A stretch of 64,000 bases of DNA from Trichoplax sp. H2 (GCA_003344405.1 NOWV01000015.1:186001-250000), one strand, 5' to 3'. Numbered from the stretch's first letter, positions 1 through 13,751 are shown. Translations and numbers: made by a program. The notes: generated by a model not told the origin, from the sequence alone.

Positions 1-1051
1 CAAGCTTTATGATAAAGATTATAAGTTATACAAATTGATACACTGTATATAGCAAATATATGCTAATTTTATGCGGGAATATTTATTCTAAATAATGATC
101 AAACCTTTTCGTTATCTCGTCTGTACTAGTAATTTCATAACATTATGTTCAACTGTACGCGATATAATTGATAACCTTAAATATTAAGAAAGGGAATTCT
201 ACTCATCTTGGTAAGAGAAAATAAAGGAAAGTAAAGTAATGCAATGAATATTTCCATGTTAGTAGCAGCAAAACTTTATATTACTATTCTAATAATCTAA
301 TTTTAATCTGAAGCACTGCCTTCTTCCACAATTATCGTACTTTTTATATATATACTGCATGAAATCGGTTTCAGTGTATCGAATTAAAATCGATGTTTCA
401 GCTTCCATTACATCATACAGCGGTAGTAACCTTATTTAGTGAAGTTTAAATAAAGCATCGCAATCAATTCAAAATGTTAAATTGATTGAAGGTATGAGAC
501 AATACGATTCTATTAGGTCAATTTGAAAAGATAATTAATTAAACTTGTATTGCTATATTTTAAGAAAAAACGAATCATGCTTGTTTTTATCTCTGAAGAG
601 TTTCATCTATAGTTCATTATACATCAAAAGGCAAAAGTTAGTACATATTTGTAGATATCAACGAATTAAAATAAATTTATAACATTCAGGAAAGTAGATA
701 GTTTGACCAGAATACTTCTTTCTTCAAGATCATGTTTTAGTTGTGAATCATATGCACCGTGATAGCTATGGCAGTATACCCTGGCATTATCATATTAATA
801 ATACTGATTGATTAGAAAGAGACCTATTGAATATTTTAAAATTTGCAGGATCTCATGGTAGGGATATCTTTATTATAAAAGTCTTGCAGAGAATGAATTT
901 GTTATGGCAAAAGCTTGAGTAACTTCCAAAATCCCTTAATGATTACAGATGCCTGCAACAAGAATACCACAGTAAAATATTGTGAACAACACTTATGTAG
1001 ACTAGAAACGGCATCATATATCATGTCATACTCGATCAAATCCATATCAAT
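1..1051. other. non-coding stretch, nothing recognised
   Basis: AT-rich sequence with dense stops in all frames. I see no ORF of coding character, RNA gene or clear repeat, apart from weak similarity near its end to the tandem units that follow. Confidence 0.5.
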
Positions 1052-1507
1052 AGCAAATTAATAAATAAAATTATAACCATGATGTAGTGTAGTTATGCAA
1101 GATTAAAATTGACTAACCATGCCATCATTTATCTTGAAATACTTGATCCAGTATATATCAGCAGCAAATTAATAAAGTTATATTATACCCATGATTTAGA
1201 AAAGTATAGTAGGCATGTGCCATTGTTAGTATATAAAGACACGAAACAATATATTATTAATAACATTAAATTGTTCAGTCATTGTAATTAGCTAAAATTG
1301 TAGTAAAACAGCATTATTTATTATGTTATGATCGATGATGAACATACCAGTAGCAAATTAATAAAGGAGAATTATAGCATGATTCAATATAATAAAGTAA
1401 GACACGTGCCATTACCAACGTAATAGATGCGCAAAATAATGTATTATTAATAGTTTTAAAATTTCCAGGTACTGTAATTAGCCAAAACTGTAGTAAAATA
1501 GCCTCAT
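1052..1507. repeat. imperfect tandem repeat, about 110-190 bp units
   Basis: Units start at about 1052, 1162 and 1352, each opening with AGCAAATTAATAAA. The second and third units share an ordered series of blocks: a CATGATT block, a GTGCCATT block, a TATTATTAATA block and a TGTAATTAGC block. The first unit is shorter. The 60-residue ORF at 1109-1291 lies inside the repeat and is not considered coding. Confidence 0.7.
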
Positions 1508-1783
1508 TAGAAATTTAGCAACTCCGTTCAGTTAGAGAAATATGACAAATAAATTCTACTGACGCCAGAAACACATTTGCTGTAGCGTAATTCTGTTCAA
1601 CTTTACCACATAAAAAAATATTGTGTTCGTATTTTAGGCCGATAATGGCTGTTTGAAGTCTAATATTGAAGGATCATACTATAACAATATCTATTTTTTA
1701 GCAAGTATCTGCATGCAATACGGATATAAATAATTGAGGTATAACATTATTTTCCTATTCATCCAGCTCCTGCCACTGCATTG

Positions 1784-2556
1784 TGATAGGAAGACTTACA
1801 CATTATTTTATGTGTGTGTATAACATAACCGTTATTACCAGAAATGAACAATGTAACAAAGTAATACTAAAGTTTTACCTAAAATATTTATTCTATACTT
1901 AACTAGCCTTCATAAACACCAAGCGGTAATTTCCATTAAATTAGAAATTTTAATTTTTATTACCATTCGAATCAATAGCAAACGGTATCAAATAGATTAA
2001 AAATCCAATAAAATTATAGTTTCAATATTCGCCATGATTTGATAAGAACTCAAGTGAATAACATCTTAGAATGCCATATTAAGAATTAAGACATAACTCT
2101 AAATTAAATTTCCTTGCTAAATCTTTAGTATGCCTATTATTTCTGAAATATCTACCACAATTTAAAAATAGCAGCGCGAAGTGCTTCATCGGACCCTGCT
2201 TGTCGAAATACACATTTAGTGCCATAAAATATTGAATATTGATTACAGTCACAGTTTTTGATAAATAATGTTTTCATTGAGCTGAATACATTAAGATAAC
2301 GAAACTCAATCGAAAAAATTCTTTAGGTATATTATTTGCTAGCCGATCGAAAACAAACTTTCTAAAAGATGCGGTGCTTTAAAATTCTGGATTGACTATC
2401 GTCGAAAGAAAACTCCTAATACGTATGGAAGCAGTTTTAAGTATAACTAGTATTGCACTGTCATAGGAGTTTATATTTTACTTAATTAATTTTGAAAGAG
2501 CTCGTAATTTTATATTTTCTAGAATTAACAAAAAATCAATTTTTAAGATTTTTAAA
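1784..2556. repeat. left haplotype copy beside assembly gap (long allele)
   Basis: Bases 1784 to about 1962 match 2577 to about 2755, and about 2288 to 2556 match about 2756 to 3023, with only scattered single-base differences. This copy carries an extra stretch of about 326 bp (about 1963-2288) that the right copy lacks. The match ends exactly at the gap, which is typical of two alleles placed in series by an assembler. Confidence 0.85.
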
Positions 2557-2576
2557 NNNNNNNNNNNNNNNNNNNN
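2557..2576. other. assembly gap of 20 N
   Basis: Run of exactly 20 N, flanked on both sides by copies of the same locus. The 67-residue ORF that reads through it is an artefact. Confidence 0.98.
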
Positions 2577-3023
2577 TGATAGGAAGACTTACACATTATT
2601 TTATGTGTGTGTATAACATAACCGTTATTACCAGAAATGAACAATGTAACAAAGTAATACTAAAGTTTTACCTAAAATATTTATTCTATACTTAACTAGC
2701 CTTCATAAACGCCAAGCGGTAATTTCCATTAAATTAGAAATTTTAATTTTTATTACATTAAGATAACGAAACTCAATCGAAAAAATTCTTTAGGTGTATT
2801 ATTTGCTAACCGATCGAAAACGAACTTTCTAAAAGATACGGTGCTTTAAAACTCTGGATTGACTATCGTCGAAAGAAAACTCCTAATACGTATGGAAGCG
2901 GTTTTAAGTATAACTAGTATTGCACGGTCATAGGAGTTTATATTTTACTTAATTAATTTTGAAAGAGCTCGTAATTTTATATTTTCTAGAATTAACAAAA
3001 AATCAATTTTTAAGATTTTTAAA
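2577..3023. repeat. right haplotype copy beside assembly gap (short allele)
   Basis: Second version of 1784-2556 without the internal 326 bp. It starts at the first base after the gap, and the homology ends at the base matching the last base before the gap. Confidence 0.85.
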
Positions 3024-6000
3024 TTTTTTTTCTAGAATGTCTCCAAGATTACTAAAGCCTTCAAATTGTCATTATATACTGGATAACTTTTGCTACCTAA
3101 ATGATATTATGCGTAATATACATTAAAAGAATATTTTATTAAGGCAATATTTATTTAGCTTTTCACTATATCATCTATTTTCGCTTTAAAATTACCTAAT
3201 CAACGTGAACTCAAAGAATTAAGTAATATCTCATTTATAAAACTATTGCAATTGAATAGACATAGCGATAAGCAATGCAACATCTGAATGCCATGAAATT
3301 ACTAATCGATTATTTACGATGAAAGACGAAGATTGAATACAGTAAAGCTTTTACTTAGAGTTTTAATGGCGATAGCCATCTACTATCATGCTGTGTTGAG
3401 TAAGCGACAGATATGGAAAATAATTGTGCTATGGCATAAAGAAATTTTAGGTCCAAAACTTCTGATGATTCTATTTAGATGCCTAATTTGATTTTATATG
3501 CTGTTGTAAAAAATTGGCATATTCTATTCTTTAAATCAATAAACACAGCAATCATTTTATCATTTAACGAACTATTGCTTGGACGTGAAACAAAAATACT
3601 CAAGTCTTAATTATGATTAAATTATTACCATTTCCCGTAAATAAGTCATGATAGATATCAACTATATTTCAGTCATTCATAGGCTTTGTTTTCTGGCGAT
3701 TATAGTCAACATTACTTAATTTTGTAATATCATTTGAAGAAATCAAATAATAGCTTACACATAAATTTAAGTCTTCTATGTCTGTCGAGGTTGCTTCTGT
3801 GTACGTTCTGTTTACTTGCCGTATAGACAACTTGTCTATCAGAACTTAATAGTTGTTATGGATTGGATAAATTCATGTGAAAATAGTGATAGTGCTAAAT
3901 TGACTTTAGATGAAATTATTTACTAGGCTGATTGTAATCCTATTCTCGTAACTATACAAGTTTTTGCAGTTAGTTCACTCTTATTAGGAACCCCGGTCTT
4001 TCTTCAAAATGTAAAAATATGCTAGTAATTTATTTTAAGGTGAAACTAGTTCACACCTCCGTTTTTCCATTGTAATAAGAAACTTTCAAGTTAATTTTGG
4101 CTAGAGCATCTACCCAATAAACATAATTTTAATATCTTAAAGAATCCAATATAAAAATAGATAACCATAATGATCTGATTGATCATTGTGATCCTTACTG
4201 CCATTGAATTTAATTAAGATTAAACCCACTATATTCTGATAAAGGTTATAAAGTCTGTTGCGAAGCAAAATCTATAATTAAACTATTCTATGGATTTAGA
4301 ATAAAGTAATTGAAACTGCTATAGACTATTACGCTTATGTCATTAATAATTACTGAATTATAATTTTGAATACATAAGATCATAATTGTTAAATTGGTAA
4401 TATTAAATTATGTCTTTGAGATAAAGTTTGATTATGAGCATATTATTGATAAAAGAATAAGAATAATAGTCGGGAGTTTTAGAATACTAGAATCGATGAT
4501 ATTTTAGTCTACAATATGGCGAATAAGAATAAAGATCGAGAATTTTTTAGAAATAGCTTTATGTATCAATAATCAATTATTAAATAATAGTATAATTAGT
4601 TTCGGATTCGCTTGAATAAGTAATGATCAGGAAGCAAATATAAAATAAACATCGGTAAATTTTAGTTTCAACTTTTCAACTCATCGGTTCATGTTGACTT
4701 TTTATTGTCACTCATATGGTAATATCTTTCCGCAATAGTCGTCGTCCTAAGATTAACATTCTCTTATTTGCGCTAGGTTAGTGGTATTTTTATTTCTATT
4801 TTATTTTCCGTATTATATCTACGAAATTGATAAGGCTGCCTATTTGCTGCAAGTAGATTAAAAATACAGGTGATTTAGCTTATTCAGTTGCCCGACATCT
4901 ACTTGAAATGACTGTCAAAATATGTCCGAGTGCAAGTAAAATAATCCATAGATTTCGAATCTATTGATCCTGTATCAAGTTAGAATGTAGAGTATACTTC
5001 AACTTCAAACATAAAATTGAATGTTAAATTCTGATTTTTTTTTCGGGAGACATTTTTTGATATTTTATTCCTGCCTGGAGTTGTTTGGATAAGTATTTTA
5101 TCAAATATCTATATGAAAATGTATTTGGATCGTACCCGATAGCTATAAAAAATTTGCTTGTAGGATAGACTTCTATTAATCTGCATCGTATCTTAAGATT
5201 AGCAACCATTATGAGTAAGTTGCTAATTGTTTAATAACTTTATTTTATTTCCAGTCCTTAAATACTAGAAATTATGAGGGAAAAGCAATTTAATGATCAT
5301 ACTACAGTCTATATGTTATTAGATCTGTATCAAAATATTAGTTAGGCATGTGTAATTATGAAATTTAACGGTTTTATATAAAGATGCAATGCTATGATGT
5401 ACAGTTTTCAAGCATCTGCTCTTATTGTGGAAATATCGAATTTTAAATTAGATACAATTTTATATTTTAAAGGGTATTATCGCTCGACATAGCATAAGGC
5501 GATAAGTTAAATGAAAAGCTATGTTACAATTTACGGCATATGAGCTAGATTTAGCATTAAAACTTTTACCAATTTTCCCCCGTTGGATGAAGTATAAATC
5601 TATATTAAATATTCTTTATTCAAGGTTGAAAGATTAATGTTAAGTCACTAGATAAAGATTGCTTCATTACTTCATTCTAAAATGCATAAAGTTATGGCGT
5701 GGTAGGTATTACTAAAATTTAAATTATCACAGCAAGGTCATTAGTGCGATTTTTGTTTCTAGATAATTACCTACTTAGCAGTATAAGCAGTAACTCCACA
5801 TAAATATATAATGGTTATTGATGATAAGGCATAGGTAGAAATTATTAATTTTAAATTAGAACTCTATGTTTACTCCCAATTCTGACTCTTCGTATAAAAA
5901 TAAGGAGCAAACTCTACATACATAAATTGATACTTAGAATTAATTTGAATGATTCTATCTAAAAGTTTTGTATTAAAATAAAAACAGGCGGATCTACTTT

Positions 6001-6991
6001 TGGAAAGATACATATCTTGTTGTAATCCGATATTAGAAGATAATGTAAAATACGTAAATCTGATTAATTTGCAAGCATTGCAATTTACGGCAACTTTTAC
6101 AGAATAGATTTATAATTTTATTTTGTAATATTTTGTTCCATTAATCCTCTATAATATAATCCGAAGTTGATATGACGGAAAAATTTATTCCACGCTTACA
6201 ACTGTGCTTGAGTATTCAGCAGCTACAATAGCTATTTATGCCAATACAAAAAGTCCTTAAATCCAAAACAATTCAACTATGTTTAAAATTGACATTTCAA
6301 CATGTAGAAGGTTATTTGAGATGTTTATGATTGCTGTAATTGGTATTTAATGATACAATTACCATTACTATAGCGTGAAGTGTGTAAATTAATGATGTAT
6401 TTGCAATACGCTTGTTCATAAAATAAGAGTACCAGACTTGAACGTATGAGTAAAGAGACTCAAAAATTTCATTTTTCCAGACAATAACAGTTGCCAATGA
6501 TATGTGCAATATTAATAACCATTAGCAGCTATAGGGTTCAATTTTAAAATAATAAAATCTAAATCTCAAACGTTTAGTACATCTAAGCGAATTAAGGGAA
6601 TTTGATAAAAGCGATTGAAAAAATTTCATTTAATATGTTGTTACGTGGCATAAGATATTGAAACATAGTAGGAAAATATAGTGCGGTACCCTCTGAGCAT
6701 AAGGGTATTTTTTTATCTAATTTAACAGTTTTGAGAGAACAACAGCAATATTAATTCGTTCATCACAGAACACTCTACCACGTTTCTACGTTTTGCGATA
6801 TAGCTACCTTCAAAATGAACATGACTATGATCATATTTTAATCCTGATGTTATTATTAATAACTATAGATTGGCAAGAAAATTTGTGGATCTTTGGCTTA
6901 TACAACGCTTAAATAAAAAATATTAGAAAAATTTAAATCAAAAAAACATCGATATGCAGGCTTATAATTCTACTACAGAAATTACCAGTAA
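3024..6991. other. non-coding stretch, nothing recognised
   Basis: About 4 kb of AT-rich DNA. The only ORFs are about 60-65 residues and of low-complexity composition. A short perfect inverted repeat with 8-bp arms (ATAGACAA, one base, TTGTCTAT) lies at about 3822-3838; I assign it no function. Confidence 0.5.
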
Positions 6992-6996
6992 GTACT

Positions 6997-7630
6997 TGTG
7001 ACAGTGTTATATACTGTATTAGAGTACAAATATCTATGTTAGGATAATTCTGTTAGCCTATCCTTATTTAGTTAACTTCTAATTTGGATACACTGTGTTT
7101 TAATATAGCACTGAATTTTTATGACAGTGACACATATATTGTACACATACTGAATTAATAGTTATAATAGGGAATGCAAATCATCTACTTACTGTTCGAA
7201 TCATTGTGATTTTAACTTACTTATGATAGATTTTAAATTATCGTGGAAATATTCCGTGATAGGAAATATCGTAATCTGACTATTCTGTATTAGCCATCAC
7301 ATGTCTATGTTCGTAATTACTGTTGTCTACATTAAGAGAGCAGTAGCTAAAATTAATATCTAATTCAGTAAATGATTCCAAAGTTAATCGTACTAACTAT
7401 GACTCATGAACTATTGAGGTATAGTATATAAATTCAGTATATCGTGTAATAAAGTAGATTCTCAAACTTAGTGTTTAACGTAAAATATGAGGCGTCTAAG
7501 TCTTGGTGGAGTCTGCTAGTAAAGCAAAAGTGTTTGTGATAGTGCAGATATCGTTCCTTGATACCTGGTTCAAGGAATTGATTTATTGATCGTACATTAT
7601 GTTATCTTGTTGCAAAGCTGCTTAATGGCA
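6997..7630 (+). mobile_element. solo-LTR-like element, family 1, copy 1 (complete, with TSD)
   Basis: 634-bp unit that begins TGTGACAG and ends GGCA, i.e. TG...CA termini. It is flanked by a perfect 5-bp direct repeat GTACT (6992-6996 and 7631-7635). It is homologous along its length to 56830-57464 and, until a gap, to 18510-18865. TG...CA ends with a 5-bp target duplication are characteristic of LTR retrotransposon LTRs; no internal gag/pol region accompanies it, so a solo LTR is the simplest reading. A hairpin built from TTCCTTGA and TCAAGGAA lies at about 7554-7577. Confidence 0.75.
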
Positions 7631-7635
7631 GTACT

Positions 7636-8143
7636 GCATAATTTAAGTTCAATGATCTATTACCAAATTTTTCTCTCATCAAGGCTTAAAATGATTTATT
7701 CATGTTATTGGCGTTTTTAAGATAATTTGAGACTTAATCAACCATGATATTCAGTAGTGATCCTTTAGTGATTTTTAAGCTAGAATTATATGTCTATAAT
7801 TTTAAGTCATTGTCATGGTCAAATACATCTAAAAGTATCAATCTCATATAAATTCAGCAAAATAATTAGCAAATAAATTCTTTTATATGCTCTTTAATAC
7901 AGTATTAATGCCTGAGCATCAAGATAATTGTACATTTATACAATAAAAACTAAACTTCTTGCAACGAAATCATAAGTAACTTTGTGACAGCTGTAAGAAT
8001 AGCATTCTTGCCTCAAGTCAACGATAAATTATCCAGAATTGTCCATGAATAACGCTTACTTATATTCTTAAATGCTGTATTTTAGTAAATATCACCTGAA
8101 ACTATATGCAACATTGTAATTACTCTATTTTTAAATTATTTAG
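7636..8143. other. upstream region or intron of receptor gene 1
   Basis: Non-coding. If the receptor's start codon lies in a separate 5' exon, this stretch should contain its intron. I could not identify the exon. The region ends in a pyrimidine-leaning tract and TTTAG. Confidence 0.4.
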
Positions 8144-9093
8144 TCATTTTAGCACCTAAATACATCATCAGTGGAATACTGACTGTATTAACTAATTTCA
8201 TCTTACTGGTCTTTATGCTGAGACATGCTAAACTAAGAACTCACCGACATTCCATCACAATTAGTGCATTAGTAACTGCCATTTTATTTTCAATCCTTTA
8301 TATTTTACCAAGATTTACATATTATACTGTTCAAGGAGATATTATTCAACCAAGATCAGTTCGGTTAGGATTATTCTCCCGCATTGGTCAAACCCTTTTC
8401 TTATCCTTAAATATTCACATCTTCTTAAGAAGTATCCAGATGTATATGATGATATGCCATCCCTTAAACGGGATAGTTTGGCTAAATAGGCAAAATTTAA
8501 GCATTTTACTGATCATCGTATGGGGGATTACTATTGCTATTCCTCTTGGAAGTCAAATTTATTTCGAAATACTGATATACAATTTGGATGAGTCTCGTAT
8601 CTATCAGTATATTATGATATCACTTCAGTTCGTCCGAATATTTAGTATTTTTTTGGCTGCATTTTCCTTGATTGTCTTGTTGGTTCTAATTTTTGCGTAT
8701 GCCAAAGTTTATTCAGTTGCTAATAAAGCTGCTCACGAAATTCGTAAATTAAGTATTGGTCGGACAAGATCGAATTCTTTGATACCGAAGTTAAGGAAAC
8801 GAAGTAAAGCCATGTTTCAAGTTTTAACGATTTACTCTTGTTACATCATATTTTGGATGCCATTCTTGATTATTATACTCTATTCTCAGTTCTTACGAGA
8901 TTATAACAGAGAACAAACTCCTGAAGAAAGACAATTATTGGACCGAGCTCTTCGGTCTCTGCAGTATATTGCATTCCTGTTTCCTGCCATTCAACCAATC
9001 CTATTCGCTGTTTTTACGGCTGATATTTACCATGAACTAGTTGTCTCATGGCGTAGAAAAGTAATTACTAAGAAAGCTTGTATAAATAACTAA
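8144..9093 (+). CDS. seven-transmembrane receptor 1, class-A-like, terminal exon
   Basis: Open frame of about 315 codons with the full 7TM pattern. No in-frame ATG exists between the upstream stops (8083-8088) and the first in-frame Met at 8215, which is already at the end of TM1, so a 5' exon is needed. AG at 8142-8143 gives a phase-1 acceptor at the same place as in the two paralogues. TM1 carries the conserved Asn (VLTNF). The DRY position at the end of TM3 reads QMY, followed by MMICHPL. TM4 has its Trp. TM6 has FWMPF. TM7 reads IQPILF in place of NPxxY. Unlike its two paralogues it has neither the TM3 cysteine (Leu in RLGLFSR) nor a cysteine in extracellular loop 2. The third intracellular loop is short and basic. 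The role is inferred to be a plasma-membrane receptor of unknown ligand; G-protein coupling is uncertain because Arg3.50 is missing. A degraded pseudogene is unlikely, given the intact frame. Confidence 0.8.
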
Positions 9094-9148
9094 ATCTTGA
9101 GTCCATGTCGTATTCTTTTTGTATCATACTTTGTAAATAATGAATTAA

Positions 9149-9154
9149 AATAAA
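9149..9154 (+). promoter_or_regulatory. candidate polyadenylation signal of receptor gene 1
   Basis: AATAAA hexamer 56 bp after the stop codon, in the sense strand. Confidence 0.45.
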
Positions 9155-12100
9155 TTTTATTAATCTCTGCATGTATTAAGCCATTAGTATTTGTAGTTTT
9201 TACAGGAAATATTTGTATTCTCTTTTCAATAGCAGTGGCTTCTAATCTGTTTCCTCTAACTATTCTACACTTTGATTTAATACTTGTTGTTGTAGTTAGA
9301 AGAATGATTACGATGTGGAATTCTGGAACCTCATATCACGTCATTTGCTCGCTTATTTGAAACTAATCTAGATAAAATGTTTGTCCGATGATTTCGAGGA
9401 ACAGTTCTATGTAAATCATAAATTTTTCGTGATTATTAAAATCCTTATTTATATATCTTGATAGCCTGCCAAAACTATATCATAATCTGGGTCTAGTAAT
9501 AGAGCATTTAGTTACTAGCAATTTCATAAGCTCTTTATTGATGTCTGAAATAGTCTGAAATCTAGGAAGAATTTACTTAAATTTTTTTGTATTTTCCTTT
9601 CCTAGACCACAATTTCTGTAATAAATGACTATGATTCTTAAATGACTATTAAATCTTCCGTACTATTTTTAAAAAAGTACTGTATTCTATACTCTTAAAT
9701 TGGATTCATTAATGAACTTTTACCTTACGGATTAAGATTTATCTTTTTTGTTCCATCCATATACACATCTTAGTTGATTTGATGTTGCCACTTTATATTT
9801 ACCGCAACTCATAGCTTCATGAACTCTTTTAATTTCTATTTGATGCTGTAGCAATCTTAATTTTTCCAGATTTAAAGTCCGTTGCGTAATGATTTAGTTC
9901 AAATCTTTCAATACCCAGTGATAACCGCTAGTTTTTGTTGTCATAGACTATTTGCAGTTATGCTATTTTAAATAATTCAGACATGTATATTTGAAATTGA
10001 TCTGACTAGACTCAGCAGCCTTTCTCGTAGGTTAATCATAATAACAACACAGGAAATTTGATCATTATGTAGCTTGTTTGCTCAATCATTAAATAACTTT
10101 AATTCAGCTTGTAGTGTTATGCTTTCTTCATAATGGCTATCTATTATCGAGGACCTACTGTATTAAAGTTAACATTTCTTACATGTACTAAAGTCAATAT
10201 CAATTCGTATTGGAAATTAATAGAATTTATGTTATAATTACTAACTCGAAACAGCTAGTTTCCAGAAGCTCTTATCAATGAAAATTTTAATAAATCATTT
10301 TACATAGCTAAATGTTTTCATTTTCATTTTCTTAGACTAGATAAAATTTCTACATCATTTAGAAACGTGTAGAAAAAATATATATTTGATATAAATTAGA
10401 GTAGCCAATAACTTCTAATATTCACTAAAATACGCTAAGGACTAGAAAGTGGTTCTTAATCTTGCTATAGTTACCACAATATTCCTGTTCCAATGTATGA
10501 TCTATTGGCTATTGACGCCTATTCCTTGTGAAAGAGAACACATTGATAAATCTTTAGACATGGTCAAATTCTCATGACATATTAATTATCAAGTTTGCAT
10601 AACTAATTTCTCATAATAGTCCATAAATAGATTACTGTTCTTATCAGTTGACGTTACATTTCATCATGTCCAGGCATATAAATTCATGCTGAAACGGGAT
10701 CTTATAATCAATAACTTTATCTATGACTTAAATAAATCGACAGTAATATTTGGTTTCGCTGGTTACTAAGTTAAAACAATTTGAACTGATGACTAGGAAA
10801 ATATACATGTACATTTAGTTAGTCAATTTAAAGGCTTATAATTATATATAGCGGATCTATGGTAAGGAATTGTCAAATTTCTAGTAAAATTACTCTTAGT
10901 TACGTGACATTTTTGTATTGCGCTAAGAAGCTAATTACTTTCCTACATTACCAATTAGCAAAGGAAAAGAAATTTAAATTTTTTCTATTTATTATAGAAA
11001 AAACAATCTGATTAATGCTGCCTTAATATTTTACTGACATACTAGTTGAGAAGAAATCTTTAGTACGACAAACTATTTCTGACAAATCATCTTATAAGAT
11101 ATGAAGTAGTATTTTTTTGAATTCCAAGGAAAGAAATTTTTCGAGGAAAGACTCTATTTAGAAAGTTTAATTGTTATACTATTTGAATCGTTTATTCTAA
11201 TGCACTTTGTCACTATCTATGGTAATTCTGTAAAGGATATCCGACTTTTTAAGTAAAATTAATTATGCTGCACACTATTTAAATTTATATTTTAACAATC
11301 TGATTATTCATTGTTTTCGAATTCCTTATCGATTCTGCTATTTTGACATAATCAGAATTCTAGACTTGTTTCAAATTATATTCCTATGTAACCGTATATG
11401 ACGGATGAATAGCAACATTGTTGCTTAAACAGATTCATTAAATTTCATATCTATGCCTGCTAAGCAGTATGTTCCGTTCTTTAACGGCAGTATTTATTAA
11501 ATAAACCATTATATGTTGATTCAACATTCGATGGCAGCTTATACTAAAAATGTCATGCTTTAATAATAAATTGTAAAAATTGGATTTTCTTTTCTAAACA
11601 CAAGCTAATGCTTTGCTACTAAATTTTTATAATTGGTTGTTTGAATCAGCAGTGACATCGACCAATCGTTACACATTTATTAATACTAAATGCCTTCCAT
11701 CCAGCTTTCTCAAGGCCAATGAAATTAAAATAAAGGCAAGTATTGATTCCCAAGATTGCTTAGTATCTGTATGACAGTAAATACATTTTGTTATTGCTAA
11801 CATCGAAGTAGACAATTCTTTTCATTTCCGCTGTGCTCTATTAAATCTATTAAATCTAATGTGGTATATAAATCTCAAGTAAGTCTTAAAAAAATGCTAC
11901 ATTTGAAAATTAAAATGACGAGAAAAATTTTAATATGGTAGCAGTAAGGTAGCAATATTTGTTGATATACTTGCTGTTTTGCTGAAGTCTATCGCTAATT
12001 GCAAGAATAAGCGATTTCAATTCCCTGGGGTAGTTAAATAATATAAACAGGTAATACACTTTGCGAGAAATTTTAGATAAAACGATAAAGTAAAGTAAGC

Positions 12101-13556
12101 TCTAATCTAGTATCTGTAACAACCCAATAAATCACTCTCTAAGCGTGAATTAATGTAGCACGGCTTGAAGGTTTCTTATCATAATGTTCGGTTACTTGAA
12201 AATTCTGTAAGCTTAGTCCTCTTATTATCAATAATATTGTTGCAGCTATCGCTGTGATTAAAATGTGGAATTTAAATTATTACATTTTCATCTTGATTAT
12301 AAAAAATTAATACAATTTAGAATTATCCTACATGTTTTGATACAGGGCATCTCATAATACAGTATAGATCATCTTAAATAGCTAGGCTATGAAATTATCA
12401 ATTTTAATGCTGGCAGTTAAATAATTGCTTTATTGATGATATTTTATTTATTAAACAAGGCTCTAGAGCCTATAAGCTAACACAAATTTCATCTTTTATT
12501 GGAAATAATATAAATGCTAATGAACTACCGTAGCAACCCATTTTATGGCCAAAACAGTTAGCAATATGGACAAAACAGATTGAGACTATGATGCAATTTT
12601 GACCTTTATGACTGTGATGATACTTAATCATTTAATGTACATTATTTGCATTGGTTGTCTACAGCAATATGTTTAAGTCACAATATTCAAGGCCTATAAC
12701 TAGAGCAGTGTTATCTAACAGGGTGATTCTATAAAAATTAAACCAATTACGAAGGATTGTAATTTACTTTCAGACTACGGTAATAGATTATTCGTTAAAA
12801 AACGATATTAACTATCGCTAATTTTATCATATGTATGTGAAATAATCCCGCTTGAGTGGCGTTGCATTTTTATTTATTAATTAAAGACCTTTGATAGTTT
12901 ATTTACAACAACTGATATTAATATTTGTGGACGTTACTAAAGGATTCTGGATGGTCAATGATTGAAACTAAGGGATCACTTTAGCCCCATTAAAGCGTAA
13001 GAATCATAAATTTACTTCAATCGAAAAGAGCATATGGTATCAATTTTTAATTTAATTTGCCCCACGAATGCCACCGGCTGCATCATTAAGAATACCGATT
13101 GAATTATATTATATTGCTTCGTATCTCATTCTTGATGTGATTTAATGTAATACATTATTCATGGAATTTAAGCAAGATTTGATTCTAGCAATAAAGAGAA
13201 TTAAATAGTTTAAAAGCTAGCTAAAGCTTCTTTATTCCATGGTTAATAAAACTATCCAGAAGAACGATTCCCTTGTCGGAACCCTAACCCTAAGGATTCA
13301 TTTTGCCATATCTGACTGATGATCATGACTGAATCTAAATCATTATAAGTATATTTCAAAAATTATTCAATACTAAGAATTTCATCAAGAGGCTGGGCTT
13401 AAACTATGTTGATCTAGATATTAATGGGCAGTATCGTTGTAAGGATTCATTAAATGCTTAGTAGAATATGCTAATTTAGAATGTAAACGATTTTTAATTG
13501 TATGCAGGGGATCTTATGAAAGAGGTAGACTTTAAGTTCAAGCTAAATTAGAAACG
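9155..13556. other. non-coding stretch with a short telomere-like motif
   Basis: No coding region recognised. At 13280-13293 there is AACCCTAACCCTAA, slightly more than two units of the metazoan telomere repeat. Otherwise AT-rich unique-looking sequence. Confidence 0.5.
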
Positions 13557-13751
13557 ATGAGACAAACCGATATTAAGGTTTTGTTACATTTAATTTTTTT
13601 ATTTCTGCTCTGTGGCCAGACGTCTCTAAAATGGAACATAAACAATATACGCATAAATTTTATTGACACAAAATCAGCCAATTATCTACAGAGATTGCAA
13701 AAAAGATTTCGTCAATGCATTATTCTAACAATAAATATCTCATCAAATTAG
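13557..13751 (+). CDS. small ORF with signal-peptide-like N terminus (speculative)
   Basis: 64 codons from an ATG, with an in-frame TAA shortly upstream. Residues 1-25 resemble a signal peptide: a basic start, a hydrophobic core VLLHLIFLFLLCG, then QTS. The rest is polar, with one dibasic KR site at about residues 49-50 and a single Cys downstream. It could be a small secreted peptide or a first exon, but an ORF of this length arises easily by chance in such DNA, and I recognise no family. Confidence 0.18.
   Translation: MRQTDIKVLLHLIFLFLLCGQTSLKWNINNIRINFIDTKSANYLQRLQKRFRQCIILTINISSN

Noticed and set aside
1109-1291. 60-codon ORF
   Set aside because: Lies inside an imperfect tandem repeat, is not conserved between units and shows no domain.
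2492-2695. 67-codon ORF containing unknown residues
   Set aside because: It reads across the 20-N gap; artefact.
7140-7240. B-box-like GTTCGAATCA inside the family-1 element, considered as a SINE signal
   Set aside because: TG...CA ends with a 5-bp target duplication fit an LTR better, and no A box or tRNA-like head is present.
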